Shown here piece by piece: positions 1 to 7,801 of a stretch of 21,287 bases of DNA; position 1 is the stretch's first letter, and each line of letters begins with the position of its first letter. The position numbers and the translations under genes are program-made. Under the pieces are notes generated by a model. That model made no database searches and had not been told where the DNA came from. It saw only the letters and a list, made by a program, of their open reading frames with translations. The stretch comes from JAJYTL01 sp046705265 (lineage in GTDB: Bacteria > Pseudomonadota > Alphaproteobacteria > Ferrovibrionales > Ferrovibrionaceae), in NCBI GenBank assembly GCA_046705265.1, contig JBJKQL010000077.1, positions 1-21,287 on the forward strand, read 5' to 3'.

Positions 1-428
1 GGACCGCCTTCCAGCACGGTCGCCCACCAGAAGTTGGGCGCCGAACTGCTGCTGCAGGGAGGGCAACTTTCATGCCACCCAGTTTCGATTCCGCCGAATA
101 GTGGCGGATTCTGACCGCCGTTCACACGTTCCGAATAGTCGACCGCTGCCTGTCGCACCGAAATGATCCGCAGATTTTCTGCGCCCTCGTCCGACGGATA
201 CGGCTAATAAGCTTGAAGGGAAGGAATCACGCGCTCGTAAAAGTCGCGCCGTTGGAGTGACGCGGCAAAGTCGGACGCTCTTGACCCTTGGGCGATCGAA
301 AGCGCGTCGGAGCCGCGGTTGGAAGCGATCTGAAATCAAAGGTGAACTTCGCATGTGCCGAGCGATTCGGGACTTTTGGTATGTCACTCGGCTCTGGAAC
401 CCTCTGAGCTAACGGGGCGGTCTTCGTA
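1..428. other. Left-edge stretch without a recognised gene
   Basis: No protein here is recognisable. On the plus strand one frame is open from base 1 to a TGA at 112-114 and could be the tail of a gene cut by the window edge, but its 37 residues match no family I know. On the minus strand a short frame starting at an ATG at 73-71 runs off the edge and is equally unidentified. Bases 90-95 and 103-108 form a 6-bp inverted repeat (TCCGCC / GGCGGA) around a 7-base loop at the end of the plus-strand frame. No rodA, the usual partner downstream of mrdA, is visible in these bases. Confidence 0.5.
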
Positions 429-2312
429 TTAGCTGGTCGGCTCTTTAACACCGAAGAGACCGGAAGCCGCGATTCGATCGAGGGGGGCGTGTCGCTGCGC
501 CTGGAGCATGACGTCGTGAGCGATTTCCGCCGGGCGCAGGCTTTCGCCGCCGTGCTCGATGACGAAGCAGGCCGCATAGAGCGGTGCGTCTTCGGGAGCA
601 AAACATATGAATAATGCGTGGTCACGCTCGATCCACGGCACCAGCTTGTAGCGTCCAAGACCAATCGTGCGGATCTTCAGATGGCGCGCCTGAGCTGTCC
701 CGGTCTTGCCGGCCATGGCAAACGCCGGGTCGGTGATGCGTGCCTGGTAGGCGGTGCCGTACGGACTGCCGGTCACAAGCTTCATTCCGGCAAGGACGGC
801 TGCGATATGGGCTGGATCGAGGCCAAGCGGACGATGGACCGGCTTGGCGTCGGTTCGGGGCAATTCGTTGGCGGCCAGGACGGCGGGGTTCCGAACCAGC
901 CGGGCCCTAACAGCAAAGCCGCCATTCGAAAGCTGCGCCGCTAGGAGCGCCATCTGGAGGGGCGTGACCAGTATGTAGCCCTGGCCAATACCAGCGATCA
1001 CCGTTTCACCCGGCTCCCAGGGTTGTCCCAAGCTCCTCTCCTGCCATTCCGGGCTGGGGATCAGGCCCGGCGCCTCCCCCGGAAGGTCAATGCCCGTGGC
1101 GTGGCCAAGACCGAAGTGGTGCGCCATAGCCGCAATGTTCTTGATCCCGGTGCGGTGCGCTACATTGTAAAAGTAAACATCACAGGATTGCTCGATCGCG
1201 TGCTTGAGATCCATCCAGCCGTGGCCCCCAAGCTTCCAGCAATGAAAAATGGCGTCGCCGAGCTTGTAATACCCGGGGCAGAAGAATTTGGTATCCGGAT
1301 CGATCGCACCGCATTCAAGTCCGGCCAAGGCGACGATCGGCTTGAAGGTCGAGCCCGGTGGATACTGCCCCGCGATGGCTCGGTTCGAAAGCGGGTGCAA
1401 GCGATTACTATCGATCGCCTCCCATTCCGCATCTGTGATGCCAGAGACAAACTCGTTCGGGTCATAAGAAGGCGTGGCGGCCATCGCCAGGATGTCGCCA
1501 GTCTTGGCATCAAGGACGACGCCCGAGGCCGCACGATAGCGAGCGATGCGCTGACTGAGAAAACTCTGCAGCCGGGCATCGATCGTGAGATTGATATTCA
1601 TGCCGGGGATGCCGTTATTGTGCTGCAGCTGTCGGACCACCCTGCCCAGCGCGTTCACCTCGACCTTGCGATAGCCCGGCGTTCCGCGAAGCGCGAGATC
1701 GTAGTACTTTTCGATACCGTTCTTGCCGACCTGATATCCGGGCAACGCCAGCATTGGATCGTGTCGAACATTCTTCGTGGTTGGGGAGCCGACATACCCG
1801 ATGATGTGAGCGAGTTCGTCGCCCATGGGGTAGTACCGCGTCAGACCCACCCCAAGCTGGACGCCTGGCAGCGAGGGGATGCTCACGTTGACGCGTGCAA
1901 ATTGGTCCCAAGTCAGCCGGCTTGCTACCGTAACCGGGACAAATGGATCTCGTTTGGCGACAATATGCTCAATTTCACGCATTTGGTCCGCATCGATTGG
2001 TATGATCTCGGCGAGCTTGTCGAGGGCCGTGCCGACGTCACTGACCTGTTCAGGTACGAGTAGCACGCGATAATTTGGCTGGTTGGTGGCAAGATCAGCA
2101 CCGAAGCGGTCGAGGATCCGGCCACGTACGGGCGCGATGAATCGCAGGCCGATGCTGTTGTCACGGGCAAGAAGTTTGTATTTCGACGCCTCGATGACCT
2201 CGAGATAATAGAGACGTCCAACCAGACCGCCGATCAGCCCGATCTCTGCTGCACCGATCAAAATCGCGCGGCGTGTCAGAAGCTTATAGCGCGCGGCGTC
2301 GCGACGGTCCAT
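429..2312 (-). CDS. mrdA: Penicillin-binding protein 2 (peptidoglycan transpeptidase of the elongasome)
   Basis: This 627-residue protein is a class B penicillin-binding protein that cross-links peptidoglycan during side-wall elongation, working in the periplasm with RodA and MreB/C/D. It has a short cytoplasmic N-terminus, one membrane helix at about residues 15-38, a dimerisation/pedestal region to about 230, and a C-terminal transpeptidase domain. All three active-site motifs are present: S321-T-F-K324 (acylated serine), S376-C-D378 and K536-T-G538. The N-terminal reading, including the segment R64-G-R-I-L-D-R-F, is typical of alphaproteobacterial PBP2. Length is normal for the family. The ATG at 2312 opens directly on the membrane-anchor region. 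Neighbours are atypical: the usual mreC/mreD upstream and rodA downstream are not in this window. Family assignment is firm; the alphaproteobacterial placement is from recognition only. Confidence 0.95.
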   Translation of the reverse strand: MDRRDAARYKLLTRRAILIGAAEIGLIGGLVGRLYYLEVIEASKYKLLARDNSIGLRFIAPVRGRILDRFGADLATNQPNYRVLLVPEQVSDVGTALDKLAEIIPIDADQMREIEHIVAKRDPFVPVTVASRLTWDQFARVNVSIPSLPGVQLGVGLTRYYPMGDELAHIIGYVGSPTTKNVRHDPMLALPGYQVGKNGIEKYYDLALRGTPGYRKVEVNALGRVVRQLQHNNGIPGMNINLTIDARLQSFLSQRIARYRAASGVVLDAKTGDILAMAATPSYDPNEFVSGITDAEWEAIDSNRLHPLSNRAIAGQYPPGSTFKPIVALAGLECGAIDPDTKFFCPGYYKLGDAIFHCWKLGGHGWMDLKHAIEQSCDVYFYNVAHRTGIKNIAAMAHHFGLGHATGIDLPGEAPGLIPSPEWQERSLGQPWEPGETVIAGIGQGYILVTPLQMALLAAQLSNGGFAVRARLVRNPAVLAANELPRTDAKPVHRPLGLDPAHIAAVLAGMKLVTGSPYGTAYQARITDPAFAMAGKTGTAQARHLKIRTIGLGRYKLVPWIERDHALFICFAPEDAPLYAACFVIEHGGESLRPAEIAHDVMLQAQRHAPLDRIAASGLFGVKEPTS

Positions 2313-2855
2313 GGCCTATCGAGACCTGATGAACCGCGGTTCAATGCGGCAGAGCCCGCGGTTGAACGGCGCATATAGAGGGGTAAGAAGGCCGAGAATT
2401 TTCTCATAGAATGTTCTGCCAACCGCCAAGCTCGGCAGCAGCTTGACGTTCGTCAGCATAACGGCGACTCCGTTCCGGCTCTGCGTCTGCGGGGATTCGG
2501 CCGAGGCGTGAATCTGTAAAGCACCAAACCGTGTAATCACGAGAATCACCGAAAATCTAAATCTTGTAACGTCACCATCATGGTAATCGTGCACCAATCA
2601 GAGTTGGATTTCCAGAGCGACTGCTGATCAGGGCCCACCGATAGAAAATTCAGCAGAAGATTTCCCGCATATCGCAAGCGTATGCGATAGTCATTCACGC
2701 CCGGATTCGGGATCGAGGGCGAATGGTTGCAGGAGGTGGTTCGGTAGGACCACAACGGTACTCCAAAAATGGAACAACGGTTTTCTGTATTGTCCCCAGG
2801 GGCGTGACAGGCCGGCGAGGGGGAATCTGCTGCCTGGTCGTCATCACATCGCGTC
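2313..2855. other. Gap between mrdA and flgH, no gene supported
   Basis: This 543-base stretch shows no recognisable gene. A minus-strand frame at 2316-2597 ends four bases before the mrdA start, where mreD might be expected, but its product of about 93 residues has no run of membrane helices and starts on a TTG without a ribosome binding site, so it is left uncalled. An imperfect hairpin lies at 2736-2753 (GTGGTTC / GGACCAC, 4-base loop) about 100 bases downstream of flgH, without a T-tract on either strand. The mrdA promoter presumably lies here, but no clear -35/-10 pair could be seen. Confidence 0.5.
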
Positions 2856-3632
2856 TTAGAACGGAAAAAGAATATTCCAGAGTTGGTCACCATAGGGAGG
2901 CTGTTGCATCTCCGTGAGTTGGCCGCGGCCGCCATAGGAGATACGCTCCTCGGCAATCTGGTTCTGATTGACGGTGTCGTTGGCGGTAATATCTTCCGGC
3001 CGCACAATGCCTGAGATCGTGAGATCTCGAACTTCGTTGTTTACCCTCACTTCCTGATTGCCGTAGATGACTAGGTTGCCGTTCGCTAGCACCTGGGTAA
3101 CCATGGCTGCAATCGTTGTCGAAACGGTATCCTGGCGATCGGTGCTTGCCGAGCCGACGAATCCATTCTGTGAGCCGAGGTTCACGAGTTTTGCCGGATT
3201 GACGTTCTTGAAAATGTGCCCGAGTCCGCTGACACCTGAAGCTGGTGCCGCTTCAGCCCCGAAAAAGTTGGCCAGATTGGCATTCTCCGTGGTGTTGCGA
3301 TTTTGGGAAGTGGTGTCCTGTACCTTCGCCTGATCGGAAATATTGATGTCGACGGTGAGGAGGTCGCCGACCCGGTGTGCGCGCTCATCCTGGAAGAATT
3401 GCTTGGCACCTGGGAGCCATAGGCTTCCGGGACTGGCATGCTGGATCCGTTTCGGTGGCATCGGGAGACCTGTGATGGGCCGAAAATCGGTTGCGCGTTC
3501 CTTTGCGGTAACGATGGGGCGTAGCGGTGGTGGCCTGCCGACGTTGCTGATTTCTTGCGGCAGAGCGCAAGCCGTAAGGGGTAGGCCTAGTACGCACAGT
3601 GTTGCTATACGGAACGACGAGAGAAAACGCAC
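2856..3632 (-). CDS. flgH: Flagellar L-ring lipoprotein FlgH
   Basis: FlgH forms the ring in the outer membrane through which the flagellar rod passes. The 258-residue product has a lipoprotein signal with lipobox L19-T-A-C22, so the mature protein would start with a lipidated cysteine. The body contains the family's beta-rich core: a segment around residues 165-205 with T-x-V-L-A-N-G-N-L and a conserved stretch I-S-G-I-V-R-P-E-D-I, then an alpha-proteobacterial style ending with Y-G-G-R-G and a terminal aromatic P-F. The start is a GTG with AGAGG three bases upstream, a rather short spacing; no better in-frame start keeps the signal peptide. No other flagellar gene (flgI, flgA, flgG, fliL) is in the window, although flgH normally sits beside flgA and flgI. 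It could be a lone functional gene or a leftover from a rearranged flagellar locus. The coding sequence looks intact. Confidence 0.92.
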   Translation of the reverse strand: MRFLSSFRIATLCVLGLPLTACALPQEISNVGRPPPLRPIVTAKERATDFRPITGLPMPPKRIQHASPGSLWLPGAKQFFQDERAHRVGDLLTVDINISDQAKVQDTTSQNRNTTENANLANFFGAEAAPASGVSGLGHIFKNVNPAKLVNLGSQNGFVGSASTDRQDTVSTTIAAMVTQVLANGNLVIYGNQEVRVNNEVRDLTISGIVRPEDITANDTVNQNQIAEERISYGGRGQLTEMQQPPYGDQLWNILFPF

Positions 3633-3783
3633 GGGCCTCTACTCGAATGACGCTCATTGTGTTGATCTCGACCAGCGCGATGCATTAGCCATGCCAGCTC
3701 GAACTCTCAATAAAACATGGGCCATATCGCCCGGACGGTGCCATTGACAGAGGCTTAGAGGCGAGAAGTGCCGGCAGTTTTTT

Positions 3784-3806
3784 CCGGCTGGCCAGATGCC
3801 AGCCGG
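3784..3806. repeat. Perfect 9-bp inverted repeat (hairpin)
   Basis: CCGGCTGGC at 3784-3792 and GCCAGCCGG at 3798-3806 are exact reverse complements around the 5-base loop CAGAT. It lies between the pirin gene and flgH, both on the minus strand. In the minus-strand transcript the hairpin is followed by an A-run rather than a U-run, so it is not a standard intrinsic terminator for the pirin unit. It could act as a 3'-end stabilising structure or a protein site. Confidence 0.6.
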
Positions 3807-4084
3807 TGGCAACCGTCACATTTTATCCGGCGATTGCGTGTTGCGGCGCTTGAACTTGGGGTGGAATGCTTGACTCTTCCGAAAGAGCCTACCGCCTAGG
3901 ACAAGATCGGTGGCATCGCAACGGATAGCTGGATGGCCGCTATGCGCCTTCGGTTCTGCGATAGAGAAGACCGGATGCGAACTCGGGTCAGGATGACAAG
4001 GGACATAATAGCGATGAACGATATCCATATCACTTTCCGCACACCGCCGCCCAGACCCTGCTCATCAGCCGGCAGCGGCGCAAC

Positions 4085-4108
4085 GTCAACCGCCTGGTCA
4101 ACCGCCTG
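4085..4108. repeat. Tandem 12-bp direct repeat
   Basis: GTCAACCGCCTG occurs twice back to back (4085-4096 and 4097-4108), just beyond the 3' end of the pirin gene. The match is exact. It sits outside any supported gene. On the plus strand it lies in an arginine-rich open frame ending at a TGA, which could be the degraded tail of a former gene, but no family is recognised. Confidence 0.7.
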
Positions 4109-4126
4109 AGGATTCGTCGCCGCTGA

Positions 4127-5017
4127 TTAAGGCGATGAATCGGACACCATGCTTGCGCCCGGTAGTGGTACGAATTCGTTGTTGTCGAAATCTGGCAACT
4201 TCATTCTGCCGGCACGCCAATCAGCGGAGGCCTGCGCAATTCTTTCCTTCGATGAAGAAACGAAATTCCATTCGACGAAGCGTTCCCCGACGGGGTCGCC
4301 GCCAAGCATCATTACTGTCGACGGCTCGGTCGCAGTCAGCGCGATACCATGACGTCCCTCGAAGATAAGCATCTGCCCTTCCTGAAAAAGACTTCCATCA
4401 AACAGGACTTTTCCGGTGACGATGTAGGCCGCTCGTTCCAGATAGGCTGCCGGTAGCTCTGCCCGGGAGCCCGCGGCCAGCGTGCAATGAAGGTAGAAAA
4501 TCGGCGAGTGGACATCGACCGCGGCCTGTTGCCCAAAGGCGGCCCCAGCTAGAAGACGCGCATGGACACCGTGGTCGTCGATCACCGGCAGACTCTCCGC
4601 GCTATGATGAGAAAAGCCAGGGTCGCATTCCTCTTCGGTCGTGGGAAGAGCGACCCATGACTGGATGGCATGAATCCGGCCACCCTCAGCTCTCGCTCTC
4701 TCAAATCGCTCTGAATGCGTGATTCCTTTGCCGGCCACCATCCAATTCACCGCTCCCGGACGGATAGTCTGCTCCGTGGCCAGGCTGTCGCGATGCATAA
4801 TTTCTCCATCAAAAAGGTAAGTTACGGTCGCGAGTCCGATGTGGGGATGCGGCAGCACGTCGGCGCTGCGTGGTAGGCCCTTAGCCAGGGTCACCGGTCC
4901 GAGATGATCAAAAAAGATAAACGGCCCGACCATTCGGTGCCTCGCGAACGGAAGAACGCGACCGACGGCAAGATCGCCCAGGTTCCGTTGACGCTTGTCG
5001 ATGACCAGGGACAACAT
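4127..5017 (-). CDS. Pirin family protein (bicupin, putative quercetinase-like)
   Basis: The 296-residue product is a pirin, a double cupin with one metal site in the N-terminal barrel. The four expected metal ligands are all present and at almost the same numbers as in human pirin: H57 and H59 (in H-P-H-I-G), H101 and E103 (in H-S-E-R-F). The C-terminal half has the second, degenerate cupin, with the closing segment around residues 237-250 (M-L-G-G-x-P-V-G-E-R). Bacterial pirins include quercetin 2,3-dioxygenases and regulators of metabolism; the substrate cannot be read from the sequence. The ATG at 5017 has AGAGG five bases upstream. It follows the FMN reductase gene by 51 bases on the same strand, so the two probably share a transcript, which hints at a role in handling aromatic or quinone-like electrophiles. 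That role is inference. Confidence 0.93.
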   Translation of the reverse strand: MLSLVIDKRQRNLGDLAVGRVLPFARHRMVGPFIFFDHLGPVTLAKGLPRSADVLPHPHIGLATVTYLFDGEIMHRDSLATEQTIRPGAVNWMVAGKGITHSERFERARAEGGRIHAIQSWVALPTTEEECDPGFSHHSAESLPVIDDHGVHARLLAGAAFGQQAAVDVHSPIFYLHCTLAAGSRAELPAAYLERAAYIVTGKVLFDGSLFQEGQMLIFEGRHGIALTATEPSTVMMLGGDPVGERFVEWNFVSSSKERIAQASADWRAGRMKLPDFDNNEFVPLPGASMVSDSSP

Positions 5018-5068
5018 GTTGACCTCTTCGTCAAAACCCTTAGGGATAACGCATCTGTATCAGTGTGA

Positions 5069-5620
5069 TTAGGACCTGATAAATGCGATGAAGCCCTCGA
5101 GGAACCGCCGGAGCTGCCCTTCCATTGAGGCATCGGTAAGTGCGCCATCCTTACCAAACATCCCTTGGGCCCGTGATACCATGAGTCGGCCGCCGAACCA
5201 CGGCTCGGTTCCCAGTGTTCGCAACACAGGTAGCCAAGCACTCTGGGCGAGAATCGTCCCAAAGCCACCAGGAGAAGCACCAATGACGGCGACCGGCTTG
5301 CCGCCGAATATTCGCCCAATATCGGCTGCGGGTCGTGACAGCCAGTCGATTGCGTTTTTGAAGACGCCGGGCAGGGAGTTATTGTACTCCGGTGTGGCGA
5401 GCAGCAATCCGTCTGCTGCTGCGATCTGATTCTTGAGTGCCGTTACGGGCGCGGGAATACCGTCTTTCGCCTCCATATCACCGTCGTACAGCGGGATACC
5501 CCGAATGGTTGCTACTTCAAGATCCGAACCCTCTGGCATCAAAAGCGTGGCGGAACGGAGGAGTGCAGTGTTGTATGAGCCGCCACGGAGACTCCCGGAT
5601 AATCCGATCACGCTCGTCAT
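5069..5620 (-). CDS. NADPH-dependent FMN reductase (flavodoxin-like quinone/azo reductase type)
   Basis: This 183-residue protein belongs to the NADPH-dependent FMN reductase family (ChrR/YieF-like), flavodoxin-fold enzymes that transfer two electrons from NAD(P)H through FMN to quinones, azo dyes or chromate. The start carries the FMN-phosphate loop G8-S-L-R-x-G-S-x-N, and the middle has the second signature P-E-Y-N-x-S-x-P-G followed by K-N-x-x-D-W. Length is normal for the family. A longer frame reaches 5725, but the ATG at 5620 is chosen because GGAGG stands seven bases upstream and the family's N-terminal strand starts immediately. It is the first gene of a probable unit with the downstream pirin gene. 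The substrate is not determinable; the unit lies divergent from the bc1 operon, with about 650 bases between them. Confidence 0.9.
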   Translation of the reverse strand: MTSVIGLSGSLRGGSYNTALLRSATLLMPEGSDLEVATIRGIPLYDGDMEAKDGIPAPVTALKNQIAAADGLLLATPEYNNSLPGVFKNAIDWLSRPAADIGRIFGGKPVAVIGASPGGFGTILAQSAWLPVLRTLGTEPWFGGRLMVSRAQGMFGKDGALTDASMEGQLRRFLEGFIAFIRS

Positions 5621-6272
5621 GTTGCGTCCTCCGTTGCGGGTGCCTTGGAGCCAGTTCGTACAATTCGACCGGTAACGCCCGAGCCAGTAACGCCCGAAAT
5701 GTGCCAGGCGGCCGCGACTGACCATTTGGCAATGTTATCACGATTCGAGACAGGCTGTGACGTTCACCTTTATCTCACCTGCGAGCGCATAGGCGTTGTG
5801 GGAGAGTGACCGCGTTCGCGAGACAAACGCCGGATTACTTGGCGGGGCGACCTGCACCGGAGTCGGATAATTTATCCCTGGCGCAAGATTCCGATGTTGG
5901 CGCGACTGCCGCACATGCATGCGATTGCATCGAATCATCGCTCTATCGCAAAAAAAATCCATAATGACACATTGCTGACAAATTCTGGTCCGACAATCCG
6001 TTCAGAGAGATGCCGCGATCTGGGGAACGGCTTTCAACGTTGATGTCGTTGGAAGCCCGCGGGGTTGTTATGTGCTGCGTAAACCTGCCGATTGGCTTTC
6101 TGCAACAGTTTCTGCAAAGAGAAGCCACGTCTACGTCTTCAACACATGATCCAATGCGTCACACGCGAAGAATCTTCCGTGACGAAGTAGATCGCCCAGC
6201 CGTTTCCACGGCTGTGCCAAGACCGCGGAGTGTGCAAGGACGGCGCGAGGCGGTTGGCTTGCGGGGTCTGTC
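5621..6272. other. Divergent intergenic region upstream of the bc1 operon
   Basis: No gene is supported in these 652 bases between the FMN reductase (leftward) and petA (rightward). Both promoters must lie here. On the plus strand CATAAT at 5960-5965 resembles a -10 hexamer and follows an A-rich run at 5950-5957, but no good -35 stands 16-18 bases upstream. Bases 5915-5930 (ATGCA, 6 bases, TGCAT) form a small inverted repeat that could be a regulator site. If CATAAT is used, the petA leader would be roughly 300 bases, long enough for regulation in the transcript. All of this is weak. Confidence 0.4.
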
Positions 6273-6944
6273 ATGAGCGAGTCTCACCAGACCTGGGGGC
6301 CAATGGATTCGATCAAGGCCGACGCCCCGGTCGACAAGACCCGCCGCCGCCTTCTCATTGCGTCGATCGGGGTCTTAGGCGCTGGAGGTGCCGGGCTATT
6401 TGTTTGGTCTCTCGTCGACAACATGAATCCGGGATTGGCCGTCAAAGCCTTGGGCGCTCCAGTCGATGTCGATGTCAGCAAAATAGAGCCTGGGCAATTA
6501 ATCGTCGCGCAGTGGAAGAAGAAGCCGATTTGGATTCTTCACCGTACACAAAAAATGCTAGCGACGCTGTCCGATCCGGGGCTGCTGAAGCGGCTGAAGG
6601 ACCCGCACAGCCGCTCTGATCAGCAACCAACGGCGCATTTTATCAATGGCAACTTTCGCGCCATCAGGCCGGACCTTTTCGTTGCAGTCGCTTTGTGTAC
6701 ACACATGCAGTGCGTGCCCGACTACCGGCCGGCGCCTCATTCCGTAACGGCCTGGTGGTACGGCGGTTTTCATTGTCCGTGCCATGGCTCGATCTATGAT
6801 TTTTCAGCCCGGGTGTTTGAAGGATCTCCGGCACCACTGAACATTCCCATCCCGCCCTATTATTGGCGTTCAGCGAGTGTGGTGCGGATTGGCGAGGGGG
6901 GCGCAAACGGAACTTTTAAGAATTGGACGCCGGCAATCTGGTAG
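6273..6944 (+). CDS. petA: Rieske iron-sulfur subunit of cytochrome bc1
   Basis: PetA carries electrons from quinol at the Qo site of cytochrome b to cytochrome c1. The 223-residue protein has an arginine-rich n-region (T23-R-R-R-L-L) followed by one uncleaved helix at about 27-47, as expected for a Tat-exported Rieske subunit. The [2Fe-2S] site is complete: C142-T-H144 and C168-P-C170-H171, with C147 and C170 as the disulfide pair. The residues that raise the potential, S173 and Y175, are also kept, so a high-potential cluster is predicted. The region between the two cluster loops is longer than in Rhodobacter. The ATG at 6273 has a GGGG run a few bases upstream; an internal ATG at 6303 is possible but less well spaced. 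It is the first gene of the operon, with the next start 12 bases after its stop. Confidence 0.96.
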   Translation: MSESHQTWGPMDSIKADAPVDKTRRRLLIASIGVLGAGGAGLFVWSLVDNMNPGLAVKALGAPVDVDVSKIEPGQLIVAQWKKKPIWILHRTQKMLATLSDPGLLKRLKDPHSRSDQQPTAHFINGNFRAIRPDLFVAVALCTHMQCVPDYRPAPHSVTAWWYGGFHCPCHGSIYDFSARVFEGSPAPLNIPIPPYYWRSASVVRIGEGGANGTFKNWTPAIW

Positions 6945-6956
6945 AGGGGAGAGGCG

Positions 6957-7739
6957 ATGCTGCGCAAGGTGGCGCTGACTGCAGGATTTCTCGGCGTCTT
7001 TGTCGCCGGTTCCAGCACGTACGCGGCACCCTCCTATCTCGGTATCACACCGCGAGGAAATCCTCAGGCGGTTGCGAGCATCGTCCATGGCACTTGTGCC
7101 GCGTGCCATGGGGCGGACGGTAACAGCATAGGCTCTAGCTTTCCCAACCTTGCTGGACAGAACTACAACTACCTTCTCAAGGAGTTGGAAAACTTCCGGA
7201 GCGGCGTGCGCAGCACGGAGCCGATGAGCGCTGTCATTAAGACCGTCCCGGTGGCAAAAGGGGACCGGAACATCCGCGATCTTGCCACCTTTTTCTCGGA
7301 GCAGAAGCTAAAGCGAAGCGGGGCAGCGGCGAAAATCACGCCGGCGATCGCAAAGCTCGGATACAGGATTTTCGCTGGTGGTATCCGCAGCGAGAAGGTT
7401 CCCGCCTGTGCCGCGTGCCACGGTTCGAGTGCTGGCGGCATGGCGCCGATGGCCGTCCCCGCTCTCGCCGGGCAGCGAGAGCCTTACGTGCTTCGGGAAC
7501 TGAAACATTTCGCCGATGGAAAACGCCACAACAGCCCGCATCACGTGATGGCGACCATCGCCAAGCGGTTGACCAAAGTCCAGATGATGGCGGTCGCCGA
7601 TTACGTGTCGATGATGAGGCCGAGTTTAATGCTCGCCTCTGGGCCGAAAAGCTATCGTGCGTATGTGAAGACCATGAGGAAATTGGCCGTACCGGGAATT
7701 CCAAAGGATGACTTGGTCGCCGCCTCGGCTGCGAAATGA
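6957..7739 (+). CDS. Diheme c4-type cytochrome c, inserted between petA and petB
   Basis: This is a 260-residue exported cytochrome with two class I haem domains, the layout of cytochrome c4. A signal peptide covers about residues 1-24 (hydrophobic core then A-A). The haem sites are C47-A-A-C50-H51 and C151-A-A-C154-H155, each followed by the family's P-N-L-A-G-Q / P-A-L-A-G-Q strand. Likely axial methionines are M90 and M198. The C-terminus runs about 30-40 residues beyond the second domain without a membrane helix, so the protein should be soluble in the periplasm. The ATG is preceded by GGGAGAGG. It lies 12 bases after petA and 62 bases before petB, so it is clearly part of the operon. It is likely an electron partner of cytochrome c1, but partner and direction are inferred. 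A paralogue closes the operon (11644-12255). Confidence 0.92.
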   Translation: MLRKVALTAGFLGVFVAGSSTYAAPSYLGITPRGNPQAVASIVHGTCAACHGADGNSIGSSFPNLAGQNYNYLLKELENFRSGVRSTEPMSAVIKTVPVAKGDRNIRDLATFFSEQKLKRSGAAAKITPAIAKLGYRIFAGGIRSEKVPACAACHGSSAGGMAPMAVPALAGQREPYVLRELKHFADGKRHNSPHHVMATIAKRLTKVQMMAVADYVSMMRPSLMLASGPKSYRAYVKTMRKLAVPGIPKDDLVAASAAK

Positions 7740-7801
7740 TCCGCAAGCTTGGCGGCACCGCCTGAGAAATGCCGCGGGTGCCTTGAACTCTGAGGATAGA
7801 T

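Larger units (their letters stand above)
3633..4126. other. Gap between flgH and the pirin gene, no gene supported
   Basis: No recognisable protein occurs in these 494 bases. A minus-strand frame at 3816-4028 (70 residues) lacks a good ribosome binding site and matches nothing known. The stretch contains a strong hairpin (3784-3806) with a T6 run just to its left on the plus strand, and an exact 12-base tandem duplication (4085-4108). The 3' end of the pirin transcript and the flgH promoter should both lie here; no convincing -35/-10 pair was found for flgH. Confidence 0.5.

Noticed and set aside
345..418. tRNA-like stretch on the minus strand (GTTAGCTCAGAGG followed by AGAGC)
   Set aside because: Only a D-arm-like element is present; no matching acceptor 3' strand, anticodon stem or T-arm follows at the right distance.
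1023..2063. Long plus-strand open frame of 346 codons
   Set aside because: It lies wholly antisense to mrdA, whose three active-site motifs are intact, and its product resembles no family.
2316..2597. Candidate mreD directly upstream of mrdA
   Set aside because: About 93 residues, TTG start without a ribosome binding site, and no series of membrane helices as MreD requires.
3777..3806. Intrinsic terminator at the hairpin between the pirin gene and flgH
   Set aside because: The T-run precedes the stem on the plus strand, so the minus-strand transcript of the pirin gene has A residues after the hairpin.
3816..4028. 70-codon minus-strand frame
   Set aside because: No ribosome binding site, no recognisable motif, and composition like non-coding DNA.
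6957..7739. Reading the first diheme cytochrome as CcoP or another oxidase subunit
   Set aside because: No membrane anchor beyond the signal peptide, and both haem domains have the c4-type P-x-L-A-G-Q strand rather than CcoP features.
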